64,000 bases of DNA from Maribacter luteus (lineage in GTDB: Bacteria; Bacteroidota; Bacteroidia; Flavobacteriales; Flavobacteriaceae): contig NZ_WKJH01000003.1 of NCBI RefSeq assembly GCF_009674825.1, positions 62,001 to 126,000 on the forward strand. The letters are read 5' to 3'. A program made the translations under genes and the position numbers. Shown in pieces: positions 47,317 to 57,078 of this stretch. The notes under the pieces were generated by a model. That model did not search any database, was not told where the DNA came from, and saw only the letters and a list, made by a program, of their open reading frames with translations. The first letter of the stretch is position 1; the number at the start of each line of letters is the position of its first letter.

Positions 47317-48483
47317 CTAAAAATTTATTACCTCAAACTCAGATCTCCTATTCAGCCTGTGCTTACTTTCAGAACAACGGACGGTACCATCACATTCATT
47401 GACCAATTGGGTCTCTCCAAATGCCTCTATTTGCAATCTATCCGTGGTTATTCCTTGAGCTACCAAATACTCCAAAGTGTGTTCGGCCCTTTGTTCCGAT
47501 AACCATAAATTATAGGATGCCGCACCCCTGGAGTCGGTATGGGCCCCAATCAAGATGGTTATTGTAGGGTTCTCTTTAAGGATTACGACCAATTGGTCTA
47601 ATTTCTTCCTGTATGACGCATTCAAAAAAGACGATTCAAAATCAAAATAAACATTACCTAAGGCAGCGATAGCTTCTTTTATCCCTTGATTACGCTGATT
47701 CTCGGCATCGATTTCCGCTGCCAATCTAGCTTTTTCCTTTTCTTGGGCCAAACGTTCCGCCAGAACGGCCTCGTCTTTGATACGTTGCTCATTGGCCAAG
47801 GAATCGGCAATACGTTGATTTTCCTTTTCCATAGCCTGTATCAAGGCCAATTTTTCATCTCCTTTTTTAGAAAGTCCTTTTTCAATTCCGAATTGATACA
47901 CCACTCCAGCAGCGTGTTGAATGTGATTGGTAGCCTCATCATTGCCCATAGCCCATTTTCCCGAAGAACTTAGGTCTATACCCCAACGATCAGAGAACCA
48001 CGCCCTAAAACCTACTACGGCATTGTAAGTGCCCCTTGTTTGATCATTGGCGTCGGTATATCCTGCCCCAACCCCAACGTATGGATCAAACCAACCAGTC
48101 TCCCCTATCAATTTGTTCAGATCATAGGTTAACCTTGCATCCAATCCTAAATAAGTGGTTTCAGAAGAGTTTATTATATTATCCACAGTCTTACCAACCT
48201 TATATTTATTATAAGTCCCGATAGCCTCAAGTCCCAAACCGTTTTTAAAATACCTGCCTATACTTACCCTGGAAGGAAAGGCAACGGCATTCCATTGTTC
48301 ATCAACAGAAAACAACTGATCGAAAACATCACCGGAATCATCTACGATATTGTAACCGATACCGAACATCCAAGAGCTTTGAACAATACTATCCTTTGAG
48401 GTGAGTTGTAATTCGTCTTGTGAAAAAATCGGAGTGCAGGCAAGCATTGAACATGCCAATGCACACATCATACTTTTCTTCAT
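47317..48483 (-). CDS. OmpA-family outer-membrane protein
   Basis: The 388-residue protein has a signal peptide (MMCALACSMLACTPIFSQ), an N-terminal beta-barrel-like region to about 190 (GIGYNIVDD, GVGAGYTDANDQT), an Ala/Glu/Lys/Arg-rich coiled coil at about 215-275, and a C-terminal OmpA/MotB peptidoglycan-binding domain with VYFDFESSFLN, GAHTDSRGAASYN and LSEQRAEHTLEYL. NRRSEFEV closes the domain. It probably links the outer membrane to peptidoglycan. It is a single-gene unit facing away from the polysaccharide locus. Confidence 0.92.
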   Translation of the reverse strand: MKKSMMCALACSMLACTPIFSQDELQLTSKDSIVQSSWMFGIGYNIVDDSGDVFDQLFSVDEQWNAVAFPSRVSIGRYFKNGLGLEAIGTYNKYKVGKTVDNIINSSETTYLGLDARLTYDLNKLIGETGWFDPYVGVGAGYTDANDQTRGTYNAVVGFRAWFSDRWGIDLSSSGKWAMGNDEATNHIQHAAGVVYQFGIEKGLSKKGDEKLALIQAMEKENQRIADSLANEQRIKDEAVLAERLAQEKEKARLAAEIDAENQRNQGIKEAIAALGNVYFDFESSFLNASYRKKLDQLVVILKENPTITILIGAHTDSRGAASYNLWLSEQRAEHTLEYLVAQGITTDRLQIEAFGETQLVNECDGTVRCSESKHRLNRRSEFEVINF

Positions 48484-48602
48484 AGGTTAAAATTTAGGCT
48501 TTAAAAAAACAAAGTAATCTGCAAATAAAGTCCCCTACAAATAAGTTGTTTGAACTGCACGGATTTTCGTTAGGTTACATAAAAAAAGTCCTAATTATCA
48601 TC

Positions 48603-49067
48603 TTACTGCTCTTTCTGAAAAGTGATTCTTTTAGATGTCAATGGTATTTTATACACACTAAACGGACTTATAGTGACTGAAGATGTACCTTTTTTTTTCA
48701 TTTTGGTAACAGATGGCCGCAACCTTATCTCTTTGTCATTTTCATTGGCAATAGACCATAAAACCTGTTCCCCCAGAGGTTGCTCCCCTGGGCAATGGAT
48801 CAAAACCATGTCTTTGGTGAAGTCGACAACCGGTATGGGAATCCCTGGTTTTCGCGTTCTATTGATCTTTGAAAAGAATTTTTGTAAAGATTTTTGGTCC
48901 CTTATTATCAGTGTTTCCGAAGTGTCGGCCCCACTGTAATTATCTTGAAGTAACAAGATTAAACCTTCTTTTGATGAATTTGCCCCTTTTACATCCCCCA
49001 TAGTTGTTTTTTTCTGTCCGTTACAGGAAAAAAGAACTATAAAAACAAATACAGGTAAATATCTCAT
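48603..49067 (-). CDS. Small lipoprotein of unknown function
   Basis: This 154-residue protein has a lipoprotein signal with Cys at residue 15 (FIVLFSCNGQ). The rest is soluble, with SETLIIRDQKSLQKFFSKIN and VVDFTKDMVLIHCPGE, a pattern seen in small secreted domains with a protease-complex-inhibitor-like fold. I cannot name the family with confidence. It starts 1 nt after bshA stops, on the same strand, so it is probably co-transcribed with bshA. Confidence 0.7.
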   Translation of the reverse strand: MRYLPVFVFIVLFSCNGQKKTTMGDVKGANSSKEGLILLLQDNYSGADTSETLIIRDQKSLQKFFSKINRTRKPGIPIPVVDFTKDMVLIHCPGEQPLGEQVLWSIANENDKEIRLRPSVTKMKKKGTSSVTISPFSVYKIPLTSKRITFQKEQ

Positions 49068-49068
49068 C

Positions 49069-50217
49069 TTACTTTACCATCTCATTCATTCGGGTATTAT
49101 ACGCTTTTAAGTAGATGGTCTCGTACATCGGCAGTACATTCAAAATATCGAATTTGGCAGCCACTTTTACAGCATTCTGCTTGAATTTCTCCAAGGTTTC
49201 ATCATCCCGTAAGATTTTCAAAGCGTTACTGGCCATTTCGTCAACATCACCGACATCGCTTAAATACCCTGTCACACCTTGTATGTTGACCTCTGGGATA
49301 CCACCTGCATTACTCGAGATTACCGGAACCCTATTGATCATAGCCTCCAAAGCCGCCAAACCAAAACTTTCCGCTTTCGAGGGTAGTAAGAACAAATCCG
49401 AAAAGCATAATATCCTGTCTATTTCATTACTGTTCCCTAAAAAGTGTACCTTATCGGTAATACCTAATTGCTCGCACATGAATTCCGCATTTTCCTTCTC
49501 TGGCCCCTCTCCTACCATGACTAATTTGGCCGGAATTTCCTGTTGGATCTTATTGAATATTTTGATTACATCGGGAATATGCTTTACAGCCCTAAAATTA
49601 CTGATATGCGTAACGATACGCTCATTATCCTGAGCCATCATGGATCGTTGACAATCGGTGTATGATGCATTCTCATACTTAGATTTATCGATAAAATTGG
49701 GAACTACCTCAATTTCCTTCTTAATATCAAAGAATTCCAATGTTCGCTGTTTTAAATTCTCGGAAACCGCGGTTACCACATCAGATTGATTGATACTGAA
49801 ATTTACGGCCGTCTTATAAAATGGATGTTTACCTACTAGAGTAATATCAGTGCCGTGCAACGTTGTTATCATTGGCAGGTAGATTCCCTCTTCCTCCAAC
49901 ATTTTTTTTGCCATATATCCTGCATAGGCATGGGGTATGGCATAATGAACGTGCAATAAATCTATCCCGAATAATTTAACCGTATCGACCAATTTACTGG
50001 ACAAGGCCAATTCATAAGGCTGATAGTGGAATAAAGGATATTCAGGCACATGTACCTCATGAAAGTGTATGCGCTGACTCAACAAGTCCAAACGTACAGG
50101 TTGGCGATAAGTTACGAAATGTACTTCATGCCCCCTATCGGCCAATGCTATGCCCAATTCGGTGGCCACAACACCACTTCCTCCAAATGTTGGGTAACAA
50201 ACTATTGCTATTTTCAC
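49069..50217 (-). CDS. bshA: N-acetyl-alpha-D-glucosaminyl L-malate synthase (bacillithiol step 1)
   Basis: This GT4 enzyme of 382 residues joins UDP-GlcNAc and L-malate, the first step of bacillithiol synthesis. It begins MKIAIVCYPTFGGSGVVATE, followed by GHEVHFVTYRQPVRL, HVHYAIPHAYAGYMAKK and, in the C-domain, HISNFRAVKHIPDVI and SKAESFGLAALEAMINRVPVI with the Glu-x7-Glu motif. The near-family-wide N-terminus separates it from the polysaccharide glycosyltransferases. It belongs to the conserved flank. Confidence 0.94.
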   Translation of the reverse strand: MKIAIVCYPTFGGSGVVATELGIALADRGHEVHFVTYRQPVRLDLLSQRIHFHEVHVPEYPLFHYQPYELALSSKLVDTVKLFGIDLLHVHYAIPHAYAGYMAKKMLEEEGIYLPMITTLHGTDITLVGKHPFYKTAVNFSINQSDVVTAVSENLKQRTLEFFDIKKEIEVVPNFIDKSKYENASYTDCQRSMMAQDNERIVTHISNFRAVKHIPDVIKIFNKIQQEIPAKLVMVGEGPEKENAEFMCEQLGITDKVHFLGNSNEIDRILCFSDLFLLPSKAESFGLAALEAMINRVPVISSNAGGIPEVNIQGVTGYLSDVGDVDEMASNALKILRDDETLEKFKQNAVKVAAKFDILNVLPMYETIYLKAYNTRMNEMVK

Positions 50218-50378
50218 TCGTTGAGAATTTTATATTATTCAATAAAAAAGAAATAAGGATAAATCCTATTCGATCTTAGTCGGTATTCTATGATTTCCTT
50301 AATAAAAAAACAATTATTCTATCATCAATACGAATTGACCTCCTAAAAAATGCAATCTCATTTTTACAAAACTACTTT

Positions 50379-53300
50379 TTAATTGATAATAGCATCGTAA
50401 ATAGCTTGCTGAATCCTGGTTCTTAACGCAGATTTAACTAAAAGGGTGTTCGATGAAGACGGGTAGGTTCTGTTCGATAAAAAAACATAAACGATTTCCT
50501 CCTCTGGATCGGCCCAAGTAAAGGTACCCGTAAAACCGCTATGACCAAAACTCTTTCTAGAAACACATCCGCAAGTTGGGCCACTTTCCTTCAACTGTGG
50601 TTTATCAAATCCAACCCCCCTTCGTACGTTCTTATCGCAAAAGTAGCAGGTATTGAATTTTTTTATGGTCCTCGCATCCAAAAACCGGGTTCCACCATAT
50701 TCACCTCCTTGTAGGTACATTTGCATGATCTTTGCAACATCATTGGCATTACTGAACAGTCCTGCATGCCCACCTACGCCACCTTGCATGGCCGCACCCA
50801 TATCGTGCACATAACCTTGCACTGTTTGATAACGGTAATACTTATCTACCTCTGTAGGCACGATCCTATTTTTTGGAAATTTTTCCAACGGATTATAACT
50901 GGTATCCATGGCCCCCAAAGGTTTATACAGAAAATCGTCCGCCAATTTATCCAAACGGGTCTTATAGGTGTCTTCTATATATTTTTTCATTACATAATAA
51001 GTGACATCACTATACCGATATCGGTTCGATTTCAGGTCCTGTCTGCCTATTCTATTGTAAATGGAATCCTTATAAGCATCGGTCAAATAGAGATTGTCGG
51101 TTACCTTGATACTGAATCCTGGGGTTGGCTTGTTCCTATAAAACTCTGAAGAAGGTTTTCTTTTTTCATCCAATGTACTGACATAAAAAGCTATCCATGC
51201 CGGTAAACGCCCATAATGCGACAATGCCTTTAAAACGGTCACGTTCTTAATTGCGGTATCGGAATATTCGGGTATTAGATCCTGAAAAGTATCGTTCAAG
51301 GCGATTTTTCCCGTTTCCTCCATTTTCATTAACATAGGTAAGGTTGCCAATATCTTTGTCAACGAAGCAAGGTCGTAAATATGGTCCGTGGTTATACTAT
51401 CAGTGGAGGCATAGGTAGGTTTTCCAAAACCTTTGTTATACACGACTTTCCCTTTTCGGGCCACCAAAACCTGGGCCCCTGGAAACATCAATGAATCCAA
51501 TCCGTTATGTACAAGCCTATCGACCTCGGCCAATTTCCCCGAGCTTAACCCCACCCGTTCGGGAATACTATATCCCAAACGTTTCAATGAACTTAGATTT
51601 ACAGAAGTATTAACCGGAAAATCAGCATGTGATGATACTGGCAAAACACCTTTGGCACTAATTGCCCCGAAAATAAGCTGGGCCGTTTTCTGTTGTGCCA
51701 ATACACTATTTTGATAAGCAACGACAACTCCGTCTATACTGTTGAACGAAGTTATATCTTTTAAAGCATAAGGTTTTGTAAATACGGCGAGGACAAGGTT
51801 AGAAGACCTCTCACTGGCTATTCCCTGTAACCATTGCAACTCCTGCTTTGTAAACTTATAGGCTTTCCATGGACTTTCATTACTCTTATGATGCCCTATG
51901 ATCACTAGATTATAGTCCTTAAGTTTTTCTTTGAGCGTAGCCAGGTCTTTACCATTAACCTGGGTGACTTTTGCATATTTATTCAACTCATCAAGAAATG
52001 GCTTACTGTCGGCATCCCCGAATTTTACATAAGCGATTTTTTTATTCTCCAATTTCTTGATTCCCAAAAGATAGAATTTATTCTTGACCACAGTGATGGC
52101 ATTCTCAATGGCCTCTTCATAAATGAGGTCATTCTCCAACCCATTAAGATTTTCATATAGATTATCAATCGGAATAGGTTTGTACTTATTTAGCCCGACC
52201 TTATATTTGGCCAATAGGATTTTTTTAACGGAATTGGCAAGTCTTTCCTCCGAAATCCTTCCACTTTCATATGCCTTTTGCAGTTTTTCCTTGGCCTTGG
52301 TCACCGCTGTGGGCATTAATAAAATATCATTGCCCGCCAAAAAAGCAGCCAACTCAACATCGCCATCCTTTCCCCTGGTACTTACCCCCTTCATATTCAA
52401 TGCATCTGTAAAGACCAAACCTTCGAAGCCCATCTGCTCTTTTAGGATTCCAGAAATTATCTGTTCTGATATAGATGAAGGAAGATCTTCTTGGATTTCC
52501 ATGGCCGGAACATTCAAATGTGCCACCATTACACTGCTTAACCCCTCTTGTATTAACCTGCGATAAGGGTAGAGTTCCAAACTATCCAAACGTTGTCTTG
52601 TAAAGGGTATCAACGGCAATGCCTTATGCGAATCCGTTGCCGTATCACCATGACCTGGAAAATGTTTTCCGCTAGAGAGTACGCCTGCACTTTCCATACC
52701 TTTCATAAAGGCGATTCCTTTATTGGCCACATTTTCCCTATCCTCACCAAAAGAGCGATTTCCGATAATGGGATTCAAAGGATTTGTATTGATATCGATA
52801 TCGGGGGCAAAGTTTATATGTACCCCCAACCGTTTGGCATGTAATCCTATCTGTTTCCCAACTTTTTCTACAATTGAATTATCTTTTATGGCCCCTAATG
52901 TCATATTCCACGGGAAAGCATAGGTAGAATCCAATCGCATGGCCAAACCCCATTCCGCATCCATCCCGACCAATAGAGGTATTTTGGATAGGGATTGAAA
53001 TGAATTTGTGATTTTTGCCTGTCGGATGGGTCCCCCAGTGGAAAAAATAACCCCACCTATATGTTCTTCCCTTATAAGGGTTTTTATGTTGGCGATACTA
53101 GCCTTGTCCTGGCTTGATGCTACACTCACCATGAACAATTGCCCCAATTTTTCATCCAATGACATGGCGTTGTACTGGGATTCGACCCAACGCTCTTGCC
53201 CAAGGCTATCGTTGACCACCAATGGGTTATGCTGTGCATTGGCACAGTACATAAATAATAAGAAAAATGAAAAAATGCTATACAAACGCATATTGGACAA
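50379..53300 (-). CDS. GH3 beta-N-acetylglucosaminidase fused to a beta-lactamase-fold serine hydrolase
   Basis: The 973-residue exported protein has a signal peptide ending near ANAQ. The N-terminal GH3 domain (about 35-400) shows GMDAEWGLAMRL, the NagZ signature KHFPGHGDTATDSH and the nucleophile Asp in VFTDALNMKG. A GH3 C-domain follows to about 580. The C-terminal serine hydrolase has SLTK (Ser-x2-Lys) near 648, a Tyr-Ser-Asp and HSGFTG. The fusion is typical of Bacteroidota and probably acts in cell-wall recycling in the periplasm. Met4 is an equally good start. Confidence 0.9.
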   Translation of the reverse strand: MSNMRLYSIFSFFLLFMYCANAQHNPLVVNDSLGQERWVESQYNAMSLDEKLGQLFMVSVASSQDKASIANIKTLIREEHIGGVIFSTGGPIRQAKITNSFQSLSKIPLLVGMDAEWGLAMRLDSTYAFPWNMTLGAIKDNSIVEKVGKQIGLHAKRLGVHINFAPDIDINTNPLNPIIGNRSFGEDRENVANKGIAFMKGMESAGVLSSGKHFPGHGDTATDSHKALPLIPFTRQRLDSLELYPYRRLIQEGLSSVMVAHLNVPAMEIQEDLPSSISEQIISGILKEQMGFEGLVFTDALNMKGVSTRGKDGDVELAAFLAGNDILLMPTAVTKAKEKLQKAYESGRISEERLANSVKKILLAKYKVGLNKYKPIPIDNLYENLNGLENDLIYEEAIENAITVVKNKFYLLGIKKLENKKIAYVKFGDADSKPFLDELNKYAKVTQVNGKDLATLKEKLKDYNLVIIGHHKSNESPWKAYKFTKQELQWLQGIASERSSNLVLAVFTKPYALKDITSFNSIDGVVVAYQNSVLAQQKTAQLIFGAISAKGVLPVSSHADFPVNTSVNLSSLKRLGYSIPERVGLSSGKLAEVDRLVHNGLDSLMFPGAQVLVARKGKVVYNKGFGKPTYASTDSITTDHIYDLASLTKILATLPMLMKMEETGKIALNDTFQDLIPEYSDTAIKNVTVLKALSHYGRLPAWIAFYVSTLDEKRKPSSEFYRNKPTPGFSIKVTDNLYLTDAYKDSIYNRIGRQDLKSNRYRYSDVTYYVMKKYIEDTYKTRLDKLADDFLYKPLGAMDTSYNPLEKFPKNRIVPTEVDKYYRYQTVQGYVHDMGAAMQGGVGGHAGLFSNANDVAKIMQMYLQGGEYGGTRFLDARTIKKFNTCYFCDKNVRRGVGFDKPQLKESGPTCGCVSRKSFGHSGFTGTFTWADPEEEIVYVFLSNRTYPSSSNTLLVKSALRTRIQQAIYDAIIN

Positions 53301-53398
53301 GTCTAAGGAAATAACTTAAAAGGAAAATTAATATTGCATATCACTAAGTAACCCTTATGTTAAAACATATCGATTGCAAATACAACACCAAGAAAAAA

Positions 53399-53881
53399 CT
53401 ACATAAAACGGCTATGCCAGCTTTCAGAAGCAGGAACCTCCCAATGCTCTGAATATTCCCCTTTATTTGTTACTAAATTATTAAAAACTATAGTGTTTTT
53501 TGAAACCGCCTTTTGCTTGGCCATTTTCTTGAATTCGCTCAATGGTTTGTAGGCTATGTAATCCCCTTGTTTATAAGATACATTCATCTTATCCAATAAT
53601 TCCACATCGTATTTCTTTTCCAATTTTTGGATAAAATGTACCGATGCATCAATAGAGCAGCCAGAGGCCGAAGTCAACGTTTGATCCAATGCCAATATTA
53701 TAAATCTCTTGTACCGTAACTCGTAACCGGCCTTTAAATCACTACCATGGGTAGTCCACTCCTCAATGAATGCATCTAACTCCAGCCCTATTTCCTGCAA
53801 TTCCGAATCGGAAAAACTTCTATTGGCCTGGAATACCCATATTTTGGATGAATCCGGTAATGCATTGAAATCTACTAACAT
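53399..53881 (-). CDS. Conserved Bacteroidota protein of unknown function
   Basis: This 160-residue soluble protein begins DFNALPDSSKIWVFQANRSF. It has a single Cys in ASGCSIDASVHFIQKLEKKY and ends HWEVPASESWHSRFM. Proteins of this type are often labelled ABC transporter ATPase, but I see no Walker A or Walker B motif, so that name is unsupported. It lies 37 bp after the Fe-S gene in the amiC-led minus-strand unit and may be tied to it. Confidence 0.75.
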   Translation of the reverse strand: MLVDFNALPDSSKIWVFQANRSFSDSELQEIGLELDAFIEEWTTHGSDLKAGYELRYKRFIILALDQTLTSASGCSIDASVHFIQKLEKKYDVELLDKMNVSYKQGDYIAYKPLSEFKKMAKQKAVSKNTIVFNNLVTNKGEYSEHWEVPASESWHSRFM

Positions 53882-53918
53882 AGTAAAAGATTTTGGGTAT
53901 TATTAAAAATAAAACAGT

Positions 53919-54710
53919 TTACAGGTCCTCGGCGTTCGCGATAAGCTCGGCAATATCCATTACCTTGATTTCACTTTCCTTTTCTTTGTTCTTGACCCCA
54001 TCGGTCATCATGGTATTACAAAAAGGACAAGCAGCGGCAATAATCTCCGGTTCTGTCTCCAAGGCCTGCTCTGTACGCTCAATATTAATGTCCTTATCGC
54101 CCTCCTCTGGTTCTTTGAACATTTGGGCACCACCGGCCCCACAACATAAACCCCGGGACTTACAATTCTTCATTTCAACCAATTCGGCATCCAACTTTTT
54201 GATCAAATCCCTAGGGGCTTCATAAACATTGTTCGCCCTACCTAAATAACAAGGATCGTGAAAAGTGATTTTTTTCCCTTTGAACTTTCCTCCTTGCATC
54301 GAAATTCGACCTTCTTCCAACAATTGTTTTAAAAATTGGGTATGGTGCACTACCTCATAATTACCTCCTAATCCCGGATATTCATTTTTTAAGGTATTAA
54401 AGCAATGCGGACAAGTGGTAACCACCTTCTTTACCTCATAAGCATTCATCACCTCTATATTCGTAACAGCCTGCATCTGGAACAAAAATTCATTTCCTGC
54501 CCTTTTTGCCGGATCACCGGAACAACTTTCTTCGGTACCTAATACAGCAAAGGACACATTGGCCTTATTCAGGATCTTTACGAAGGCTTTGGTTATTTTC
54601 TTTGCCCGATCGTCAAAACTCCCTGCGCAACCTACCCAAAACAAAACTTCGGGTTGTTTACCGGCCGCAAAAAGTTCAGCCATTGTCGGTACTTTCATTT
54701 CACTTCCCAT
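53919..54710 (-). CDS. CCG-domain Fe-S protein (HdrB/GlpC-like)
   Basis: This cytoplasmic redox protein of 263 residues has two Cys-rich CCG domains: WVGCAGSFDDR near residue 30 and TCPHCFNTLKNEYP near 100, then HDPCYLGRANNVY with RGLCCGAGGAQMF and AACPFCNTMMTDG in the second. These are the cysteines that bind the non-cubane cluster in HdrB and LutA/GlpC-type proteins. It follows the membrane Fe-S gene by 18 nt, so the two should form one electron-transfer complex. The partner substrate is unknown. Confidence 0.88.
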   Translation of the reverse strand: MGSEMKVPTMAELFAAGKQPEVLFWVGCAGSFDDRAKKITKAFVKILNKANVSFAVLGTEESCSGDPAKRAGNEFLFQMQAVTNIEVMNAYEVKKVVTTCPHCFNTLKNEYPGLGGNYEVVHHTQFLKQLLEEGRISMQGGKFKGKKITFHDPCYLGRANNVYEAPRDLIKKLDAELVEMKNCKSRGLCCGAGGAQMFKEPEEGDKDINIERTEQALETEPEIIAAACPFCNTMMTDGVKNKEKESEIKVMDIAELIANAEDL

Positions 54711-54728
54711 ACTAAGGATTTATTTTGT

Positions 54729-56054
54729 TTAGGATTCGTCTTTCCAATTCAACCTATCCATTTGATTGAATGGCCATGGCGCCCCGTTATTCTCTATATT
54801 GCCCATCATATTATTCAAATCTGATGGTGCTGCGGATTGTTCCATTACCAAATATTGTCTCATATCCATGATAATGGATAATGGATCTATACTTACAGGA
54901 CATGCTTCGGTACATGCGTTACAAGAGGTACAGGCCCAAAGTTCTTCATTGGTAATATAATCGCCCAACAATTGTTTGCCATCATCAACGAATTCACCAT
55001 TATTGGCATCTATATTCTTACCTACTTCCTCTAGTCGATCACGGGTATCCATCATGATCTTTCGAGGTGACAGTTTCTTTCCTGTAAGGTTCGCGGGACA
55101 TTCACTGGTACAACGGCCACATTCGGTACATGTGTAGGCATTGAGCAATTGTACCCTGCTTAAATCCATCACATCCGATGCCCCGAATTTACCGGGTTCC
55201 CCTGCGTCCTCAGCGGGAGCGGCATAAGGATCCGCATCGGGATCCATCATTAGTTTAACTTCTTGGGTAACGGCATCCAAATTCCTGAATTTACCTTTTG
55301 GTCCCAACTTACCGAAATAGGTGTTTGGGAATGCCAACAAAATATGCAAATGTTTGGAATAGTACAGGTAATTCAAAAAACATAGAATACCGACAATATG
55401 CAACCACCAAGCTGTTCTTTCAATAATGATCAATGTTTGTGCTGACATTCCATCTAAAATCGGCACCAAAAATTGACTTATGGGAAAGGTTCCGGCCTCA
55501 ACATAATGTGCAGCCCCTAACTGCTGCAACTGAAAATCAGCGGCATTCATGGTTAAAAACAGGCACATCAGGACCAATTCTATATACAAGATCATGTTCC
55601 CGTCATTTTTCGGCCATCCACTCATTTCAGGGCTCATGAACCTCTTTAACCGGATAACGTTTCTTCGAATCCAAAAGAGTATGACCGAAATGATAACCAA
55701 AAAAGCCAAAATCTCAAATGAAGCGATCAAAACATCATAAATTACTCCTAAGTCCGCAAAAATCCTGTGAGTGCCCAAAAGGCCATCAATGATTATTTCC
55801 AGAACCTCTAAGTTTATGATAATAAAACCTACATAAACCAGAATATGTAAAATACCGGGTACAGGCCTAACCACCATTTTGGTCTGGCCCAAAGCGATCT
55901 TGACCATATTCTTCCATCGTTGGGGTTTGTTGTCGCTTACATCGACCTCTTTTCCCAGCTGAATATTACGAATAAGCTTTTTTACATTACGTGCAAAAAA
56001 AACAATACCGATAACCAGTATCAGTGCGAAGATAATATTGCTAATATATTCCAT
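54729..56054 (-). CDS. Membrane-bound 4Fe-4S dicluster protein (HdrC/HdrE-like)
   Basis: The 441-residue protein has about five N-terminal membrane helices (to about residue 245) and a C-terminal domain with two 4Fe-4S sites, CTECGRCTSECP and CTSCNACTEACP. The gene starts directly after the mlaD-like stop (no gap) and is followed by the CCG-domain gene. Such a pair moves electrons between the quinone pool and a cytoplasmic partner. Its conserved position beside amiC and mlaD suggests an envelope-associated role, but the pathway is undefined. Confidence 0.88.
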   Translation of the reverse strand: MEYISNIIFALILVIGIVFFARNVKKLIRNIQLGKEVDVSDNKPQRWKNMVKIALGQTKMVVRPVPGILHILVYVGFIIINLEVLEIIIDGLLGTHRIFADLGVIYDVLIASFEILAFLVIISVILFWIRRNVIRLKRFMSPEMSGWPKNDGNMILYIELVLMCLFLTMNAADFQLQQLGAAHYVEAGTFPISQFLVPILDGMSAQTLIIIERTAWWLHIVGILCFLNYLYYSKHLHILLAFPNTYFGKLGPKGKFRNLDAVTQEVKLMMDPDADPYAAPAEDAGEPGKFGASDVMDLSRVQLLNAYTCTECGRCTSECPANLTGKKLSPRKIMMDTRDRLEEVGKNIDANNGEFVDDGKQLLGDYITNEELWACTSCNACTEACPVSIDPLSIIMDMRQYLVMEQSAAPSDLNNMMGNIENNGAPWPFNQMDRLNWKDES

Positions 56055-57023
56055 TTATGGCTGTTCTTTATTTTCCGCAGGGTCATTTTCAGGAAGCGTA
56101 TAATCCTTTTGCTTTTTTCCGAAAACGGATACGTTTACATATCGTTTCGGATTTAAACGAAAATCCTGTAATAACAGATCTAATTCCTTTGATGCGTTGT
56201 TCAGGTTATTATACAGGGCCTCATCTTTCATAAGTTTCCCCATTGATCCATCACCGCGTTCTATTTGCCCCAGAATCTTATCCAAGTTGGAAACAGTGGA
56301 TTCCAAACTGGCCATGGTACGTCCTAATCCCGCATTGTTCAATGAATCTGAAAGTTTAGCGAAATTAGAGGATAGCTCTGAGAAGTTGGTCAATGAACTA
56401 TCTAACTTCCCTTGGTTTTTTTGTAATAATTGATTCAACACCTCGGCACTGCCTTGCAGACTATGCATAAGCTCGTTAAGACCGGCAATTGATTCCCTTA
56501 ATTCGTTTTTGGTCTTATCGTCCAATACTTGATTCACATTCATCAATAAGGAATCGGCATTGGTAAAGGCCCCTTCTATTTTCTGTTGTAACGGTGTAAG
56601 TTTTTGCTGAACCAGTTCGGTCAATCCAGGACGGGTATCCGTAATCAAGGTATCCCCTGATTGGGCCTCAGGGGCACCATCAAAAACAGGTCTGATCTGA
56701 ATTCCCTTACCTCCGATTATTCCAGTATCGTACAATTCTGCCTTACTGTTCTTGGAAAAACTGAATTCATTGTTCACGGAAAAAGTGACCAATAAATTTC
56801 CGGTCTCATCTTTGAATTTTATGTCATTGACTATACCTACATTATACCCATTGATAGAAACCTGTGTTCCGGGCTGAAGCCCTCCAACATGCTTATAAAC
56901 AGCATAAAAAGTCTTACTATTATCAAATATAGGTGTTGATTTTAAATAGCTAAAACCTAAAATAAAAAGGAGGATGCCCCCTACCACTATTATTCCCGTT
57001 TTAATTTCCCTGGATAGTTTCAA
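56055..57023 (-). CDS. MlaD/MCE-domain phospholipid-transport protein
   Basis: The protein has a membrane anchor (GIIVVGGILLFILGFSYL) followed by an MCE domain with FYAVYKHVGGLQPGTQVSINGYNVGIV, and then a helical region rich in Leu/Asn. I prefer the TTG at 57,023 (LKLSREIKTG) as start: it matches the normal start of the family and leaves a 55-bp gap to amiC, while an ATG at 57,104 would overlap amiC and add 27 unrelated residues. It should bind lipids in transport between the two membranes. No permease or ATPase gene is adjacent. Confidence 0.85.
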   Translation of the reverse strand: MKLSREIKTGIIVVGGILLFILGFSYLKSTPIFDNSKTFYAVYKHVGGLQPGTQVSINGYNVGIVNDIKFKDETGNLLVTFSVNNEFSFSKNSKAELYDTGIIGGKGIQIRPVFDGAPEAQSGDTLITDTRPGLTELVQQKLTPLQQKIEGAFTNADSLLMNVNQVLDDKTKNELRESIAGLNELMHSLQGSAEVLNQLLQKNQGKLDSSLTNFSELSSNFAKLSDSLNNAGLGRTMASLESTVSNLDKILGQIERGDGSMGKLMKDEALYNNLNNASKELDLLLQDFRLNPKRYVNVSVFGKKQKDYTLPENDPAENKEQP

Positions 57024-57078
57024 ATGGATTGATTTATCGTTTCTAACAAAATTAGAAATAAAATTGAGACTGCTGTTA

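Noticed and set aside
49115-49633. Plus-strand open frame of 172 codons
   Set aside because: It lies wholly antisense to bshA, whose protein is strongly conserved. The translation has no recognisable family.
50721-52566. Several plus-strand open frames inside the GH3/serine hydrolase gene
   Set aside because: All are antisense shadows of a protein with clear catalytic motifs on the minus strand.
53399-53881. ABC transporter ATPase label for the 160-residue protein
   Set aside because: No Walker A, Walker B or signature motif is present and the protein is too short.
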